Assembly (NCBI RefSeq): GCF_910596095.1
Contig: NC_056550.1
Span: forward strand, 16,462,501 to 16,526,500
DNA: 64,000 nt
Source: Thunnus maccoyii
Lineage: Eukaryota; Chordata; Actinopteri; Scombriformes; Scombridae
Reading direction: 5' to 3'
The notes under the pieces are model-generated. The model had not been told where the DNA came from, searched no databases, and saw only the letters and a program-made list of their open reading frames with translations. Of this stretch, positions 26,979 through 41,201 are shown one piece after another. A program made the translations under genes and the position numbers. The first letter of the stretch is position 1, and each line of letters begins with the position of its first letter.

Positions 26979-29900
26979 GGGCGTAGATTTGGGTATGGAC
27001 AGTAGGGACATGTCCCTACCAAAGTTAAGGAGTTACTGAATTGTCCCTACCAGTATTTTTGTATAACGTTTTCTGCAAACACCTGGCTATTGAACACTCG
27101 CTGAGTGACAGAGCGGGATATGGAGGATACTTGACCAGATGATCTGGCAAAAACGTCTCATTGAAATTGGTCAAAAAATGTAAATGTTATAGTGCTTTTT
27201 ATCCAAAAAAAACCCAAAGCTCCTCCATTTACTTGTATTTGTTTATAGGCCAGTCTTGCCTGGTCCATTATGGCGGCGAGGTTAACATATGATCCAAAGG
27301 TCAATGGGGTGTCCATGTATATATGTCTATGATCGTGTACTACACATTGTTTGCTCGCTATACCCAAGGCTTCAGCACAGTGGAGGTAAAAGCATCTGTG
27401 TAAGATGAATGAACCGTGGTCAATTTGAAGTTGTTGGTAATGTTATTTTAAACAATTCAAACATCATTGAATTAAGAAATATAGTCTTTGCTGGATATAA
27501 CTTAAACCTGTGAATTGATTTTATATTTCAATTTTAGGTATAGCATTACGTGTTAGTTTGCTAATCTTAATACTAACTAATTTTATCACTGTAGCCAAAA
27601 ATGTCTGCTAAAAAGAGAAAGAGGGTAGATATCAGGCCCTTGTTTAAGAAGACCCAAAGTGTAAGTAAAAAGTTAAGTTTAAAGGAGTTTTCTGTAATCA
27701 AATCTTAGCAAACAATATTAATGTTTGACAGTATATTCTTATGTAGCCATAATGTGTTAAGGAACGTTGCCATCCTCTCGCCTATCCCTTTTCACGAGTG
27801 GATCATGTGTTAAGTTATTATTGAATGAGTCATTATTTAATCATAGACATTATTTATATCCAAAGGTATCTGCAGGATACCCAACTAATTTGATTGTATG
27901 TGATTTCCATGCATCATTATATTAGGAAAATCCAGACAGCAGCCCCAGAGAGGATACACAGGCAGGTGGAACTGCAGGCTCCCAGGTGAGCTCTGATGCC
28001 ACAGTGAAATGTCTGGTTGTAAGTTCATAAGATGATTATAAAATACATTCTGCCTACTGTAAGTTTTTGAGATGTTTTAAAGATGGGTTAATGTTTGAGC
28101 CTTGTTGCTCATCTGTCAAAAATTTCCATTGTATTAGCAGCATGAAACTCTTCAATAGTCTGAATCAACAGACTTGAACTTGACATTGAAACTACTGTTA
28201 AAATACCATAGTGGTAAGTAATCAGGGAGATTTACTTTGTCTAACTCATACATCAACTCATCATTGCATCATCTGCAGGGAACACAGTCAAACTCAGGTG
28301 GGGTCTTATTGCAGCTAAGTGATAAGATTTATTACTGCTCTTGAACATACAAAACTACTAATTTATTTTTTAATTTAACTTATTAAACACAAAATTTGGT
28401 TTACATACAAAGTGCAAAAAACTAAAATAATATGTAATGACAGTGACAATCATCATTTTGCCTTGTATGAATGAATGAACTTATTTTAGTGTTAAATCAC
28501 TCCTGACTACATCATCATAATCAATACAGTTTATTTAATTTAAAAAAAGTTTTTACCCCTACAGCATTTTAAATATGCACTTTTGTGTGGGTTGCACATT
28601 TTTCCTTGTCACTATACTGTAGAATGACTCCAGAAATTACCATGCCATATTCTGTTTTAAATATAATCACTTGTTGACAGCATAATTTAAAACCACTTAA
28701 TTTAAAAAAAAAAGATTAACAATTTATTCATCCATGAAACAATACAATTTAATGATGCACTGATAAACCTGACGCATGATATATTACTTATTTTGATTCA
28801 GTTGTTTTCATTTTACATGAGATTTTCATGCATTAGTTCAAAATTAGAATTACATTTTGTGTTGAAGCTTTTGCACATTAAAACTCTGTTGTGAAAACTG
28901 AGCCAAAATATTGTAAATTATTGTGTATTTCATGCATGTGCAGATACAAAACAGATATTTATTGTTTTGCTTCATGTCTAAGAGGCAGGCATTGAGGCTC
29001 TGATTGATCTGAAGGCAAGGGAGAATCAGGTCAGCTGCAGTAGCATGGACATTTTTCAGAGGATGACGGTGCAGTCAGTGTGACTGGGAAATACACAGGA
29101 GCACAGGCAATGTTGAAGAGAAAGCAGCCATTGGCTCTTTATGTACACTGTGGTGCATACTGTGTAAACCTCATCACACAACATGCTTGAAATGCATCTC
29201 CTTCGATTCGTGACTCTTTACAGTGGTTTCATGAGCTGGGAACTCTCAGTAACCAGTCAGGGAAATTCAAGGCAGTATTTGAGGGACAGGCAACATCAGG
29301 ACAAAACAAAACCAGAGCACTGAAACCTCTGTTTCCGATCAGGTGGACGGTTAGGGAGAGGGCCATTTCTGCTGTTCTTAGTCAGTGTCAGAGTGTGTTG
29401 TTGACTTTTGAGGAGATGACCCATAGACACTGGAATCAGAGCAAATGGTCTCCTAGACCGTTTTCAGAGAAGGAAAACTGTCCTTGGTCAATTTTTAGCA
29501 TCAGAAGTAATTGGGGGGCTAGAATGCTTAAACAAGTGACTGCAGAAGAAAATACAGACCATTGCAGGCATGCAGGCTGCAGAAGAATATGTGAACTCCG
29601 CTCTTCAAAGTAAAAAGGAATGAGGAGCACTTTCAGAGCGTTGTTAGTGGCACACTCCTTGGATATTGAGGCTATCCAAATCCTTCACCAAAGACAGCCC
29701 CCCAAAAGATACACTGGCAAAGCAGCTCAGCATAGGCCAAAAATCCCCAGAAGTGTATTACAGGACTGAATATTATAAGGTGTTAGATACTGTGGATATG
29801 CAGTTTAAAGAACGGTTTAATCAGGCAGATATGCAAGTCTTGCACAAATTAGAGAATGCTCTCCTCACTGGGGAAATGAACAATGTTGTCTGTCAATACC

Positions 29901-30320
29901 CAGAGCTTGACAAAGAGAATCTGAAAGTCCAAGTATCCATGTTCATCTCAAAGAACAACTACAAGTCCAGAAACAGTTCTAAAAACAATGCCTTTTGAGG
30001 TTAGAGGTTTGTTTGATGAGGTTAAAACTCTTGTTACGCTGCTGTTGGTTTTTCCTGTGGCTTCAGCTGAAGCTGAAAGAAGCTTCGGTGAACTTTGGAG
30101 ACTGAAAACCTGGCTCAGGTCAACAATCTCAATAATGTGACTAAATAATATTTTTGCCATGTCCATCAAGTAAAACTTGATGCCATTGGCCTGAGACTTG
30201 TCAGCAATTTGTGTCAGTAAATGCGAGGTGAAGACATGTGTTTGGTTCTTTTACATAAAAGAAGGCACAAGCTGGGCAATGGAATACAAGCAGTGCAGGA
30301 GAAATCAGGAGATTTTATAG
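26979..30320 (+). mobile_element. decayed hAT-type (ZMYM-like) DNA transposon
   Basis: The left end carries the 'gggcgtagatttggg' start followed by 'gggacatgtcccta', typical of a teleost hAT-group family whose protein is annotated as zinc finger MYM-type 1-like. A small first coding exon at 27601-27660 (MSAKKRKRVDIRPLFKK) is followed by a GTAAGT donor. Further coding remains are a DGAVSVTGKYTGAQA and YVHCGAYCVNLITQ block (about 29062-29184), PIRWTVRERAI (about 29334-29366), and the C-terminal dimerisation motif SAEAERSF (about 30064-30087). Frame breaks and an early stop after the last motif show it is inactive. The right terminus was not found; the right boundary is approximate. Confidence 0.8.
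29230..30180 (+). pseudogene. transposase remnant, C-terminal half
   Basis: Open stretches from about 29220 onward read through WFHELGTLSNQSGKFKAVFE, ALKPLFPIRWTVRER and LSQCQSV. A second open block (29666-29998) has no frame agreement with the first. It is followed at about 30040-30120 by VASAEAERSFGELWRLKTWL, the hAT dimerisation helix, which ends in a stop where intact members continue. Several frameshifts are needed to join the pieces, so no functional transposase remains. Confidence 0.75.
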
Positions 30321-33300
30321 TGTACCCTAAGTAAAATGCATTTTTTTCTGTTTTGTTTGCCATGTTGCTTATATGTCTACAGTAATCGTTATATGGTAGA
30401 TTTAGGTTATATACTGGTACACATCCATCAAGTGATGCCAGAATACTCTATTCTGAAATGTATTTCTGACTTCTGTTCCTACCTGTGATTGTTTGTTTTA
30501 TGTGAACTTTGCATGAAATGTAGTTGTGAACATCTCTGAGTAAATCCAGTGTTTCATGAAAATGGTATTACGTAGATTCAAAATGCATCAGGGGTATGTT
30601 TACACACAGTTTACTGATTTTCATTTGTTGGTTAAAACACAGTAGCACATTCTTTTCTAGTTATTTTTATTTATTCTCTTGTAACATTATTACAAAAATC
30701 TATTATATGTCAATTTTATTTTTATTTAAATTAATTTAATTTGAAATAATTTTTGTTTAAGATGTACACAAATAAAATAAACAGTAACATATCTTTTCAA
30801 ATGTATAAAAAAAACCCATGTGATACAAGTCATATTTTGGCGAGTTAGCAAATACTTATGAAATAAAGCACACATTTCAAAGAATGTAAAACATTTTGTG
30901 ATACCAGTGAAACCAGGTGGAGCTCAGTGAATATTAATAAACAGCATAAAGAGACAAAATGACACATGGAAAATAAAAAAAATTAAAAAAAAACAAGTGT
31001 ACACACTGCAATCTTTCAACTCAACATTTCCTTTCCCTTGATTTTCCCTCCGCAGGGGAGAGAGCAGTGATAAATTACAAGGTAGAATCTGAAGTGTTTG
31101 CTTTTGGAGGAAACTGAGGAAACTGCCGTGTGAGGCGGATATTTATAACCAACCTCTCCTCCAGCAGGCTGGCAGTAGAGTTGCTTCTCTGCCCAGCCTC
31201 GGCTTCACAGGATCGCTGTCTGTCTTCACCTGTACAGTCGGTCAGGAGCGGAGAGCCTCTCCTCCCCACATCATACAGACTCTCCTCTAGATGCCCTGAG
31301 GATCAAGAGGTGTTTGCGGGCCCCTGACCATCCCCTGACTGGAAACTGGAGTTTAGGATTTTCAAAAGGAAAAACATTTCAAAGGATTAGAGAGTGTGTT
31401 TGTTTATTCTCAGCAGAGAGGATGTAGAGAATGACTGCGTATCTTCAAGAGGTTGAAGTGGGATAGACAGTACATAACTCATGTGGCTGCCAAGTTCGCA
31501 CTGCTCTTTGATGTATTCAGATGCATATCCTCTTACAAACACGAGTAGGTATAATTATCATCGTGTGATCTAATTAGTAACACAGACTGACATATATTAA
31601 AGCCATTTTCACTCGGGTAGAGGAAGAGCCTTTTAGTGCCACCACTACTTCCTACAAAGCCACCTAAGCCATTGAAATCTGAGTGTCTTCCCGCAAAGAT
31701 CTCATCTTTGCTTTTGAGGTAACCTGTGGTTGGCCAGTGGAAACATTTATTCAAAACAAGGTAACATATCTGTTTGGAAATATACAGCACCACTTCCCTT
31801 TCTCCTTGGGTAGGAAGAGCATGGTCATTTTGTGGGCAGAACGAAAGTGTTAGTCAGGCTTTACTCACAAACGTGAGAGTGCGAGAGGAGCCGTCATCAG
31901 GACACATCATCTTGTTTTCATGATGACTAATGAGCAGATTGCTACCAGCACCTTTCGCTCGTCTCTATCTGGTTTTGATCTGTTAATAATTCACATAACT
32001 GGAATCAGTGGATGGGGGCTTCTTTTGGATACTTCCTACCTCTGAAAAAGAGCTGGGACAGATAAATATGATCTACATATAGAGTTTCTGTCAGTCTCTA
32101 AATTAATCCACTTAATCGTTCTTTTTTCCTTCACAAAGCTCTCTAATTGGGGAAAGTGATGGATGTAAATAGAGAAAAGTAGAACTAAATACTGATTACT
32201 ACCACAATCAAGTAATATTTCTAAAGTGAGCAGTACAAAAACAATTAAGACAAAACACTTGAAGAATAAGACCAAATTCCATCAAAGTGAACGCCCTCAC
32301 ATCTGGAGGACAGGTGTAGGCCCAATTCTCATGTGTCAGAACTTTCTCCTTAATTTACTTAAGAGTCCACAAAAGCAAGAGTGAAGCAGCTGTGTACTTC
32401 TGGATTTGATACGGGAAAGGAGAGGATTCCAGTGTTAAGGAAACCAAAAGGCATGGTTATCCCACTAAAATGAAAACACGCCAGGCAGGTAGGGGAGAGG
32501 ACGACTGTAACATGTCTGAAGCGTAACCTGTTCTCTGGCCCTCGCTTTGAAACCAGATGAAGATCGGCTGCGGCCCTGAAGTCATTACACCTTCAAAGGT
32601 AATTAACACATGGCTTTTGTTTGGGCCCGATGAGCCCCAGATTATGTAGGTACAGATGGTCAGAGGGGCCGACGACAGATACCAAGAGCAAGGTGTGCTT
32701 GGATGTGCTTTCATGTCAGCAGGAAGTGCTTGACCCATGGCCCCCTCTTGACCTCAAAACTAGGTTGTCAACGCCACTTCCTTGAGTGCCCTGTAAAGAT
32801 TAACATGTGGACAGAGACAGGAGGCCTTCGGAGCCCTGCGCGATGAGCAAGAGGGCCTGGCTGGCATCTCTGCCCTACAACACCTTTCGCCAGTTACGCT
32901 AAGGCAAGGTTATATAAGATCAAAGGCTTGTTTTATATACTTGTACTAAGGCCTTATGAAAAAAACTGCAACATCAGTTTGTGAGTACTGTATGAGCGCA
33001 GGAGATCAGAAAGGTGGCTCTCACTTATCGACACCATCCCCTTGCAAGCTTAATGTTTTTAGCTTCTGTTTCACTTTGTGCTAAAAACTGCCACCTGGCG
33101 TATTTCTCGAGGTGGTAAATAGCCGCACTTCCTCCTTTTGCCATCAAAGGGAAGGGGTTTTGCCTTGACCTTGAAGCCACAGAGTTCCATATTGCACACG
33201 GGTGTGCCTACATTTGGAGGCCACTCTAATCAACCAGTTTACCCTTTAACCCCTCTGATCTCTCGCCCAGTACAGTAGCACTGGAACCATGTGTAGCATC

Positions 33301-36300
33301 ACTATTATCTGTTATCACCATACCATTCATCTGTGATCAGTTACTTTTTCTAACTGAACTTTAAGTTAGATTTTTTTTTGTGAATCACTCTTTTGGTGAT
33401 TAAATGCAAAGTCTCACTTTCTTAAGGAAATGGGCTCTAATCATTGTGAAATGGTATGTTTCCACACATCTTGCTTGGTGCTGGTGCAGTGATGCTGTAC
33501 AGGGTTATTATATTTTTCTTATTCATATTTGAGTCATTGTTGGCTTTTGATTCTTTGTGACAAAGAACTTAAACAGCCAGAGTGACTCAAACTCTGAGTA
33601 ATGCTGAACTAATGGTAGACACATTTCTTGGCCAAATGGATACTCTGTGATGCTGCCGTCACATCATATCAGAAAGCATGTCAGTGTGTGAAAGCATTAG
33701 AAGGTGGTAAGATTCAGAATCAGATAGCAGTAGTAAACTCCACTCCACATGTTGCCAGTCAGGAGCATCTGACTGGTCCAGATTGCAGGAGCACATTATA
33801 TGTGCCTCCAACACACATGCACACACATACACACAGTGATCCCTACAGTTTAATATGAATTATCTCAAGCAGACACTTGGATCTGTGGGTCAGCAGTCTG
33901 TCTCAGGAAAGTGTTTGATGATGGCGTTTTATTGTTCCAGAAGGTCAAGATCTTCAAAGCTCTCCTTCTGTTCTCCACAGGGCACCCGGGCAGCAGCTGT
34001 CAGAATACACTCGGCTTTGTGTTTTTATACGAGAGAAGAGGTAGGTCAAGCCCACTCTCACAGAAATGTTTTTACTGGGGGGTAGGCACTCAGTGGACAC
34101 CATAATATTGTTGTTCTGCCCTTTTGTGCTGAAGAGCGGGGAGCGTGTGAATCTCGTCGGATGGGACGTCACCTCTCCCGAGTTTGCTGCTGATCAAATA
34201 GCCTTTTTGGCATGATTCAGCAGTGTGCCTATGTGTGTGAATGAATGTGTATGTGTGTGAATTGTTACAGACAAAACAGACCACCACTTGGGCTTTAGAT
34301 CAAATTGCTTCTCTCTTGCACTCCTATAATGCACAGTGTAAGAGCTTTTACACTAAGGCAACACCAAAGTCTTGTGCAAGCAGTGTTATTTTGACAGGTT
34401 TACACAGAGAATCTGACCTGACTTGGTGCTCGTGTCGGTACGCACCACAATGCATATGAATTGTTCTTGTCAAATCATTGGCTCCCATAAAATATATCTG
34501 GTCTATGCTGTATAAATTGTTTTCAAGATAATTTGTAGGAAGATTTCTGCTTCCCACAGACTCGCAATATTTTTAAATTTGCTAATTGCAATGTCATACA
34601 GGGATAATTGTGGATATTTTTAGTAAAAACAAGCTTAATAGCAGACAAGTGAGGGTCTCTTTTAAGGAATGTCCTAATTTGACCTGACAAAAGCAAAGGT
34701 TTGAGCATCTGCAAATGCAGATAAGCCTTGTGTTTAGTCAGAGCCCTTTAAAAAGACATTTTACCACATATTTTCCTCTTGACATCTTCCAGTACAGCAT
34801 GCAGTCAAAGAGAGGTGCTTTGGATAAATAAAAGGAGCCCGTAAGTTGAAGAAAAAGGCCAAATGAGAAAAATTTGGGGTTGGAGCTTTCTTCTACCTCC
34901 AATCCATTAACAAGGAAGAGCTAAGACTTACGACAGGCCAAGTGCCAGTGGCTCAGATCTGTCATGAGGGTTGATGGCCCCCCACCAGCTAAGAAACCCG
35001 AAGCCAACAAGGATGCAGTGATAAGACTTGGTCGGTGTGGCCTGGAGTAGAATAGTTCACACACTGTTTCTCTGACCTCCTGCACCCTCCCGCTGACCAC
35101 CCTGAAACGCTGACTTTTCTTACGCTCGTTGTGATGCTGCTCCACCCGCGCCCTTCCCTCTTGACAGGATGTCCATGAAAGACTCCCTCTTGCCCCTCCA
35201 CCTGTTTTCACACCCAGCAAGCTGAAGAGGCTCCTTTTCATGCAGTTGCTATGCATTTGAAGTGTCCCATTGCTGAACACATACACCCGAGAAGGTCTGT
35301 GGTTTGTGCCTTTGATAGCTGGAATGCTGTTTTTGACTTTCTTACACAGCTACGGGTCAAAATGCACCAAACCTAGCCAATTTATTTTCCAGCTTTACAG
35401 ACATGTAGAATAAGAGTGACTTTGTATAGCTGTGTATCTCATCCTTATAAAGGAATATTGGAATAACAACTTGTTTCCACTTAAGCTGCTGTAATTCACC
35501 CAGTTTTGCTTAATTGCAACTCAAGTAGCAGCCACCCACTCTGCTCCAAAATACTGTATATCATTAACTTGTCACAACAGTCAAAATCAAATTGGAGCGG
35601 TGTGAATAATTCCTAGTCAACAGCAACAGAGCAGTTTTACTTCCCCCTTAAGAGCTGCCAACTTTGAAGATAGTGGGTTTACTCAGTTTGCCAGATTTCT
35701 TGATTCTGCAATTTCCAACATTCCCCAGGCTTCTCCGTTTTAACAATGCCAATAAATAACAAAACACAGATTACATGCAAATATGACAGGAAGCTTGAAT
35801 CAATTTATCTGTTTCATCTTTGCAGCATCACTTGTACAAATGTAAACTGTAAAATATAAACTCGAGCAAAGCAGCTCGCTAGACATTTGCCATTTCATCA
35901 GATCTCTAGCAAAGCAACATTAGTGAACTTGCTGGAAAGCAGGACAGCAGTAGCAGGAAGGGGTTAGCGCTCAAACAAAATACTGTCACTTTGATCATTT
36001 CCTACTGGTCTTTGATCTCGGCATTCTTGAAAGGGCCAATAATGATGTTTAATTGATTATGTAGAATGAACAAGCTTGGTTTGCTCTCATATCATTCATT
36101 CCTCCCCTTTTTTGTGTGCTCTCTCCAAAAGAAGATCGCTCGCATGCCATATTGCCCCTTCCCTTTCTTCTTCTAAAACAAATAAAGACGTCAAACATCA
36201 AAGCTGTTCTTGGTTAATAAAAGAAGACCTCAAAAATTTTCCATTATGTTTGACATGGTTTTGGGTTTCGCCAACCAGAGGAATAACAACAGGACGGAAT

Positions 36301-38060
36301 AAAATGACGCTTTTTTTTGTTGTTGCTCCGTTTCTGTGTTACAGAGGTTAAGCAGACCAAACTTGAGCCTGTTCTTTGATCTTGTTGGCTCTAATTATTC
36401 AAAGGTAGTCTTTCTCTCTTCTACTTCTCTTCTGAAACACCAGTATCCCCCACCACCCCCACCCCCACCCATCCACACAACCCACTCCACTGCTCTCTCT
36501 TCTTACTGTCCCTTTCCACCCTCCTGATTATGATATCCAGAGTTCCCGGCTAAAACAACAGTCTGTCAGAGGATCACTTTCCTTTGAAGTCAACGTCAGT
36601 CAGTTTTGTTTCTGTCTTGGGCCTGAGCACTGACCCCTGACCTGCAGTGATTACTTCCGTGGCGCAGCCAAGCAGAGATAACTGTAAATGCAGGCCTTTG
36701 ATATCCACTTGAGAGCGGGAGGGTGAGCCTGAAGGGAAATCCAATGATGCTCAGGCATCTTAGTATGTTTGTGCACGCGCTCGCACGCACACACATACAC
36801 ACACACAGAAAAGACAAGGCACCATATGGCAGAGGTCAAGGAAACATGGGTATGACTTCCTGGTAAAAGCGGTAACACGATGATATTTGAACCTCTCTGA
36901 ACCCAAAACAGAGAAAATTTATGAAGAGATTCTGGTACTGTTAATGAAACCTGCATCTTAAAGCTTATGTTGTGATTCAAGAAAAAGGAAATGATATTAA
37001 TGTGATCTGAAATAAAATAATGAAATTTCTCTGTTTTGTGGATGGAACAAGGACAAGAGACAAGCAAGTGAGGGGCAAGTGACTTCCACACACTGTTTAC
37101 ATGAACTTTCATATCCAACAGAGTTTTATTTGATCATAAAAATAAACTACAAAATATAACTATAGATTCCATGTGTCCCCTGCAGCCCTCATGTCACTGT
37201 CCCTTAATATTACAGTGTGTGCTTTATCTTTAATAGCAATTTCTACCTCAAAGCTTACATTTAATGTAGTATCTGTTTGCATCTGAATAAATTAGTTTCC
37301 ACTCATTCAAAGATCTGATTATGATGGAGAGACAAAAGACGGGAAAAAAAGCTGTTGAGATTATTACTTTTCTGGTCGGAGACACTTGTTGAGGTCTATT
37401 GGAAACAGCTTGGGATGAATTATAGAAGAGCAGAAATAGAGAATTTAACAGTCAACAGTCAGCACATACATCGGTGTTTGGACAGCACACAGGATCTTTT
37501 TTGTTATTCAGTGGATTTTTGTTTCCTGTAGATGCCTTTTTTTTCTGTCGATGTTCTTTTATCTTTGGAGTAAGTATTTAGTCAACATGACAGTCCATTT
37601 TCATCCACGTCCAGATGGCAGACTTAAAATCGCTTCCACAAAAATGCACGGATAATATCTATTCTCACATGCATAAAAATGTAAACAATTGTAAATATTC
37701 AAGCTGCGTTTGGCTCATGAGCCAAACCACTGTCATAGCTGATTAACTCTTTGTGAACTGTGTTACAAAGCTATTATAATCATGTTTTCTTTAAATCAGC
37801 CTAAGTGAGTGGATTTAAGTCTGCAGAGAATGCCATTAAGGACCCAACACTCTGACATCGGCATATATAGTCATTACTGGAATGACTGTTGACATGTTCT
37901 GCCTAAACAAGGCCAGAGTCAACTGCAGTCTTATGTGAGGGACAAATGAAGATGAGCAGATGAGAGTTCCTGATGGGGACTCACTCTTTCTCTCTTCATA
38001 CTCAACTATAATTATGGCCTTTCTTTATTCACTCTGTACTTCCAGTTGGCTGTGGTATTT
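30320..38060. other. gene-free region, mostly non-repetitive
   Basis: No protein-coding gene, RNA gene or complete mobile element is recognised. The first 700 bases are very AT-rich (about 30640-30800 nearly all A/T). Afterwards composition is ordinary, with short CA/TG runs near 33815-33835, 34230-34260 and 36785-36805. Open frames here are of chance length and have no family likeness. Confidence 0.45.
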
Positions 38061-38089
38061 TCTTTTTTTTTTTTTTTTTTTTTTTTTTC
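38061..38089. repeat. poly(T) tract
   Basis: An uninterrupted T-run of about 26 bases. No adjoining SINE or LINE body is evident. Confidence 0.85.
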
Positions 38090-40560
38090 TGAAGAAAAGG
38101 CAAAGCCGAAAGACTAGCATGCTGCTGGACTGAATGTCATGTTCGAGCTCAGAATAGTAAACATAAAGCCTTGTAATTTGCAGAATGCTTTTGTCATCTT
38201 CACCTCTAATTTCTCTTTCAGCGCAGAGTGAGTGCCACATATGAAGAGCGGGAATCAAAGGAAGCTGTGGAATGCGTCAGGGTAAAAATGAACACAAAAA
38301 TGAATGACGGTTGCTCAGGCTGACTGTTGGCTGGTTGTACTATCTGTGTCATTGCTTTTTTAGTACCCAAACGATATACAGTTCACATCAATTTACAGTG
38401 AATTTGCAAGTAAAACAAACAAACAAACAAAAAATACAAAAGCACACATAGTGTACAATGAGTTAGCTGAATTGATGGCCGATGGGAGCCTAAATCTGTT
38501 TGACTTTGGGTAGCTGGTAGCAAATACCTAAGAGAAAGAAATTTGCCATTGAGAAAACAGTTCAAAGTAAATATTTATTATTTAGAATCTGAAATAGAGG
38601 CTCAAAAAGACTGTACTGTTCTGCTTTGCTCCTGTGACCTTTGATCAACAACGGTTGTGTTTGATCGCCAAGCTGTAAAACCAACAAACAATGGAAAAAA
38701 GATAAAAGTGATGCAGCACAAGATATAGTACAACTTTGTGTTAAATCATCCAACTTTCAAATAATATACTAACACAGTGAATTTCAGGTCTCATGACTCA
38801 GAGCCCGGCTGGTTTTTATCATCTGTTATGAGGCTGACACCTGGGACACTGTGTAAATGCAGTTTATTAAATACCTGGTGGCAAAAGACGCCAGTGTTGT
38901 CTGAATCTCACATCACAGCCGAGTGTTTTCATTCCAACTTGTCACTACTGTGCAGCAGCTGATTTCCTCCTTTCAGCTTCATTATTCAGGATACCTGCAT
39001 GCAATCTGCACATCCTTGCAACATTTTACATGGCGAGACATGCGTGCACAATGATATTATGATATTGTTGATAATCTTAACTTGATGTCACAAAGATGCA
39101 AATCAGGTATGACCAGATGTGGAATAAAATCCTGCGAGACATCAGCCCTCCACATCAGAACACAGACTGTCTTAATACGTTTTTTATCAGCAGACCTTGA
39201 TAATATAAGACAGTTTATAATATATTGTTGGACCTTTTATATTTTCTAAACCATAGAAAACATGGGACGTGTCTAGCAGCATGTTGTTTCAATCAGCTAC
39301 CTCAGGAGGGAGCTGCAACTGCTCAGGATTCTGCTGTAATTTCAGTCACAGCTATCGACTGCAGGCTCTGTCACCTGTCACCTTCTCCACTTGCTGCTAT
39401 TTGTCCGTACCACCTTAATCCTTGTGAAAATTCCTGAAATGTAGTGCATGCAACAGCTCAGCTTTTCAAATAAGACAGAAGAATCAACCGTGGACACTGG
39501 CTCTCTTTCTCATTGCAACTGAAATGACAGCAGTCAGTCAGTATTTCAGGTCTTATTGTATTGTCGCCACCCTTTCTGGTGATCTGTCCACTGCATCCTC
39601 TCATGACATGTCAAACTATGACAACCTGCAGGACGACTTCTTCCATGTGACATATGAGGATTTCAAAGTGTGTTCTTTTTTACTCTTTTGCCCTGTGCTC
39701 ATTGCATGTAACCTTATTGGTATTGTCTTTGTTTATTTATTTATTCTAGAGAAAGTGAAGAATTCATATAATGCACTTGGGCAGGGCAACTCTTTCATGT
39801 CCTTTCTGTAATTACTTAAATCAGTCATATGAGGATGGAGGGTTTCAGCTGCTGTCTTTGTATGTTATTTACTCTCATGCCAAGATAAACTCCACTGGTT
39901 AGCAAGTGTCCACAGTGTAATTTTAATTTCTGTCATTTCAATGCAGGGGTAAAACGATGAAAGACAGCAAAAAGCCAGTCCCTGATTCATAGAAGTTATA
40001 TTAAGTTGTTACAGTGATTTGTGAGTGGCATTTTTTGAAATGAAGGCCTGCTCTTTCTTCTTTCCTTGCTTTAAACAGCGGCGTGTTGTCCTCCGTCTTT
40101 GAAATGTAAATAATTTGACCGCTCCCATGGTAACACCTCCCATGTAAACAGCCTCAGCACCACCAGTCCTCTGCTGATATGAACTTTGTTTAGGGGTAGA
40201 GTCCGGGCAGAGAGAGAGGACTACTCAAGGAGACGTAACTTTGAAAATCCCTTTCATGTCGTGGAAAAGCGATGAACTTCTGTTGTAGTTTATTGCCGGT
40301 GTGATTTTTAAAAGCATCCCCCTGGCTCTTTGAAGTGAGAACGGGTCTGTTTTTCCTCTGCAGTGGTGTCACTGTGTCACTGCTAGTCTGTTTCTTGTCT
40401 CTGATTGGATCTGATTCTACTTCAGTATCCACCGCAGAGCAACGAATTACACTCTGCAAATGCAATTCTGTATAACAGGTGTTTTTACTACTCTGGTGAC
40501 TTTTTCCTGTATAGAATGATGAACATGAAGCCATTGCTATACAGTATTAATCTAAAAAGA
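38090..40560. other. gene-free region
   Basis: No gene or repeat family is recognised. The plus-strand frame at 39524-39811 includes a hydrophobic stretch but shows no splice structure or family likeness. Confidence 0.4.
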
Positions 40561-40567
40561 CCCATCT

Positions 40568-41201
40568 TTAAAGGAATATTTCAACAGGAAATTATTCAAA
40601 GATTGATACCACTGTCATGTCTGCACAGTAAATATGAAGCCGTCAACAGCAGCATTTAGCTTAGCATTAAGATCGGAATCAAGAGAAAACAGCTAGCCTG
40701 GGTCTGTCCAAACATAACAAAATTTCCCTACCAGCACCTCTAAAGCTTACAACCTAACATGTTATATCTTGCTTGTTTAATCCATATAAAAACTGAAGCG
40801 TAAAAATTACAATTTGCTGTTTTATAGGGGGGGTTTGTCCCAAACTATTTCTACGAAATTACATGTTATTTGTTTAATATGTAGGGAAATAGAAGTGTAA
40901 ATGACAATTTGTTGTTTCGTGGGTCATTTTGTGCAGGACTATTTCTTGGGCTTCTTAGGAGCAGTAACTTCCTGGAGTCTCCACTGGTTGCTCGGCAACT
41001 CAGAGCCAAGAAATAGTTTGGCACATAACTCCCATAAAACAGCAAATTGTTGTTTTTAGGCTTCGGTTCTTGTACGAATTAAACAAGCAAGATATAAAAT
41101 AAGTTAGTAAGTAAGCTTTAGGGGTGCTGGTAGGTCGATTTTGTTACCTTCTTACAAAGCTGGGCTAGCTGTCCCCCCACCCATTTATCTATTCCTTTAA
41201 C
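40568..41201. mobile_element. TTAA-bounded palindromic non-autonomous DNA transposon
   Basis: The element begins ttaaaggaata and ends tattcctttaa, so terminal inverted repeats abut a TTAA at each end, as in piggyBac-group insertions. The arms are inverted copies of each other over about 250 bp. 'ctaccagcacctctaaagctta', about 40731-40752, answers its reverse complement near 41110-41140. 'tatatcttgcttgtttaat' and 'caatttgctgttttat' likewise recur inverted on the right. The 'cagctagcc' wording near both ends is familiar from very common teleost repeats. There is no transposase. Confidence 0.75.
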
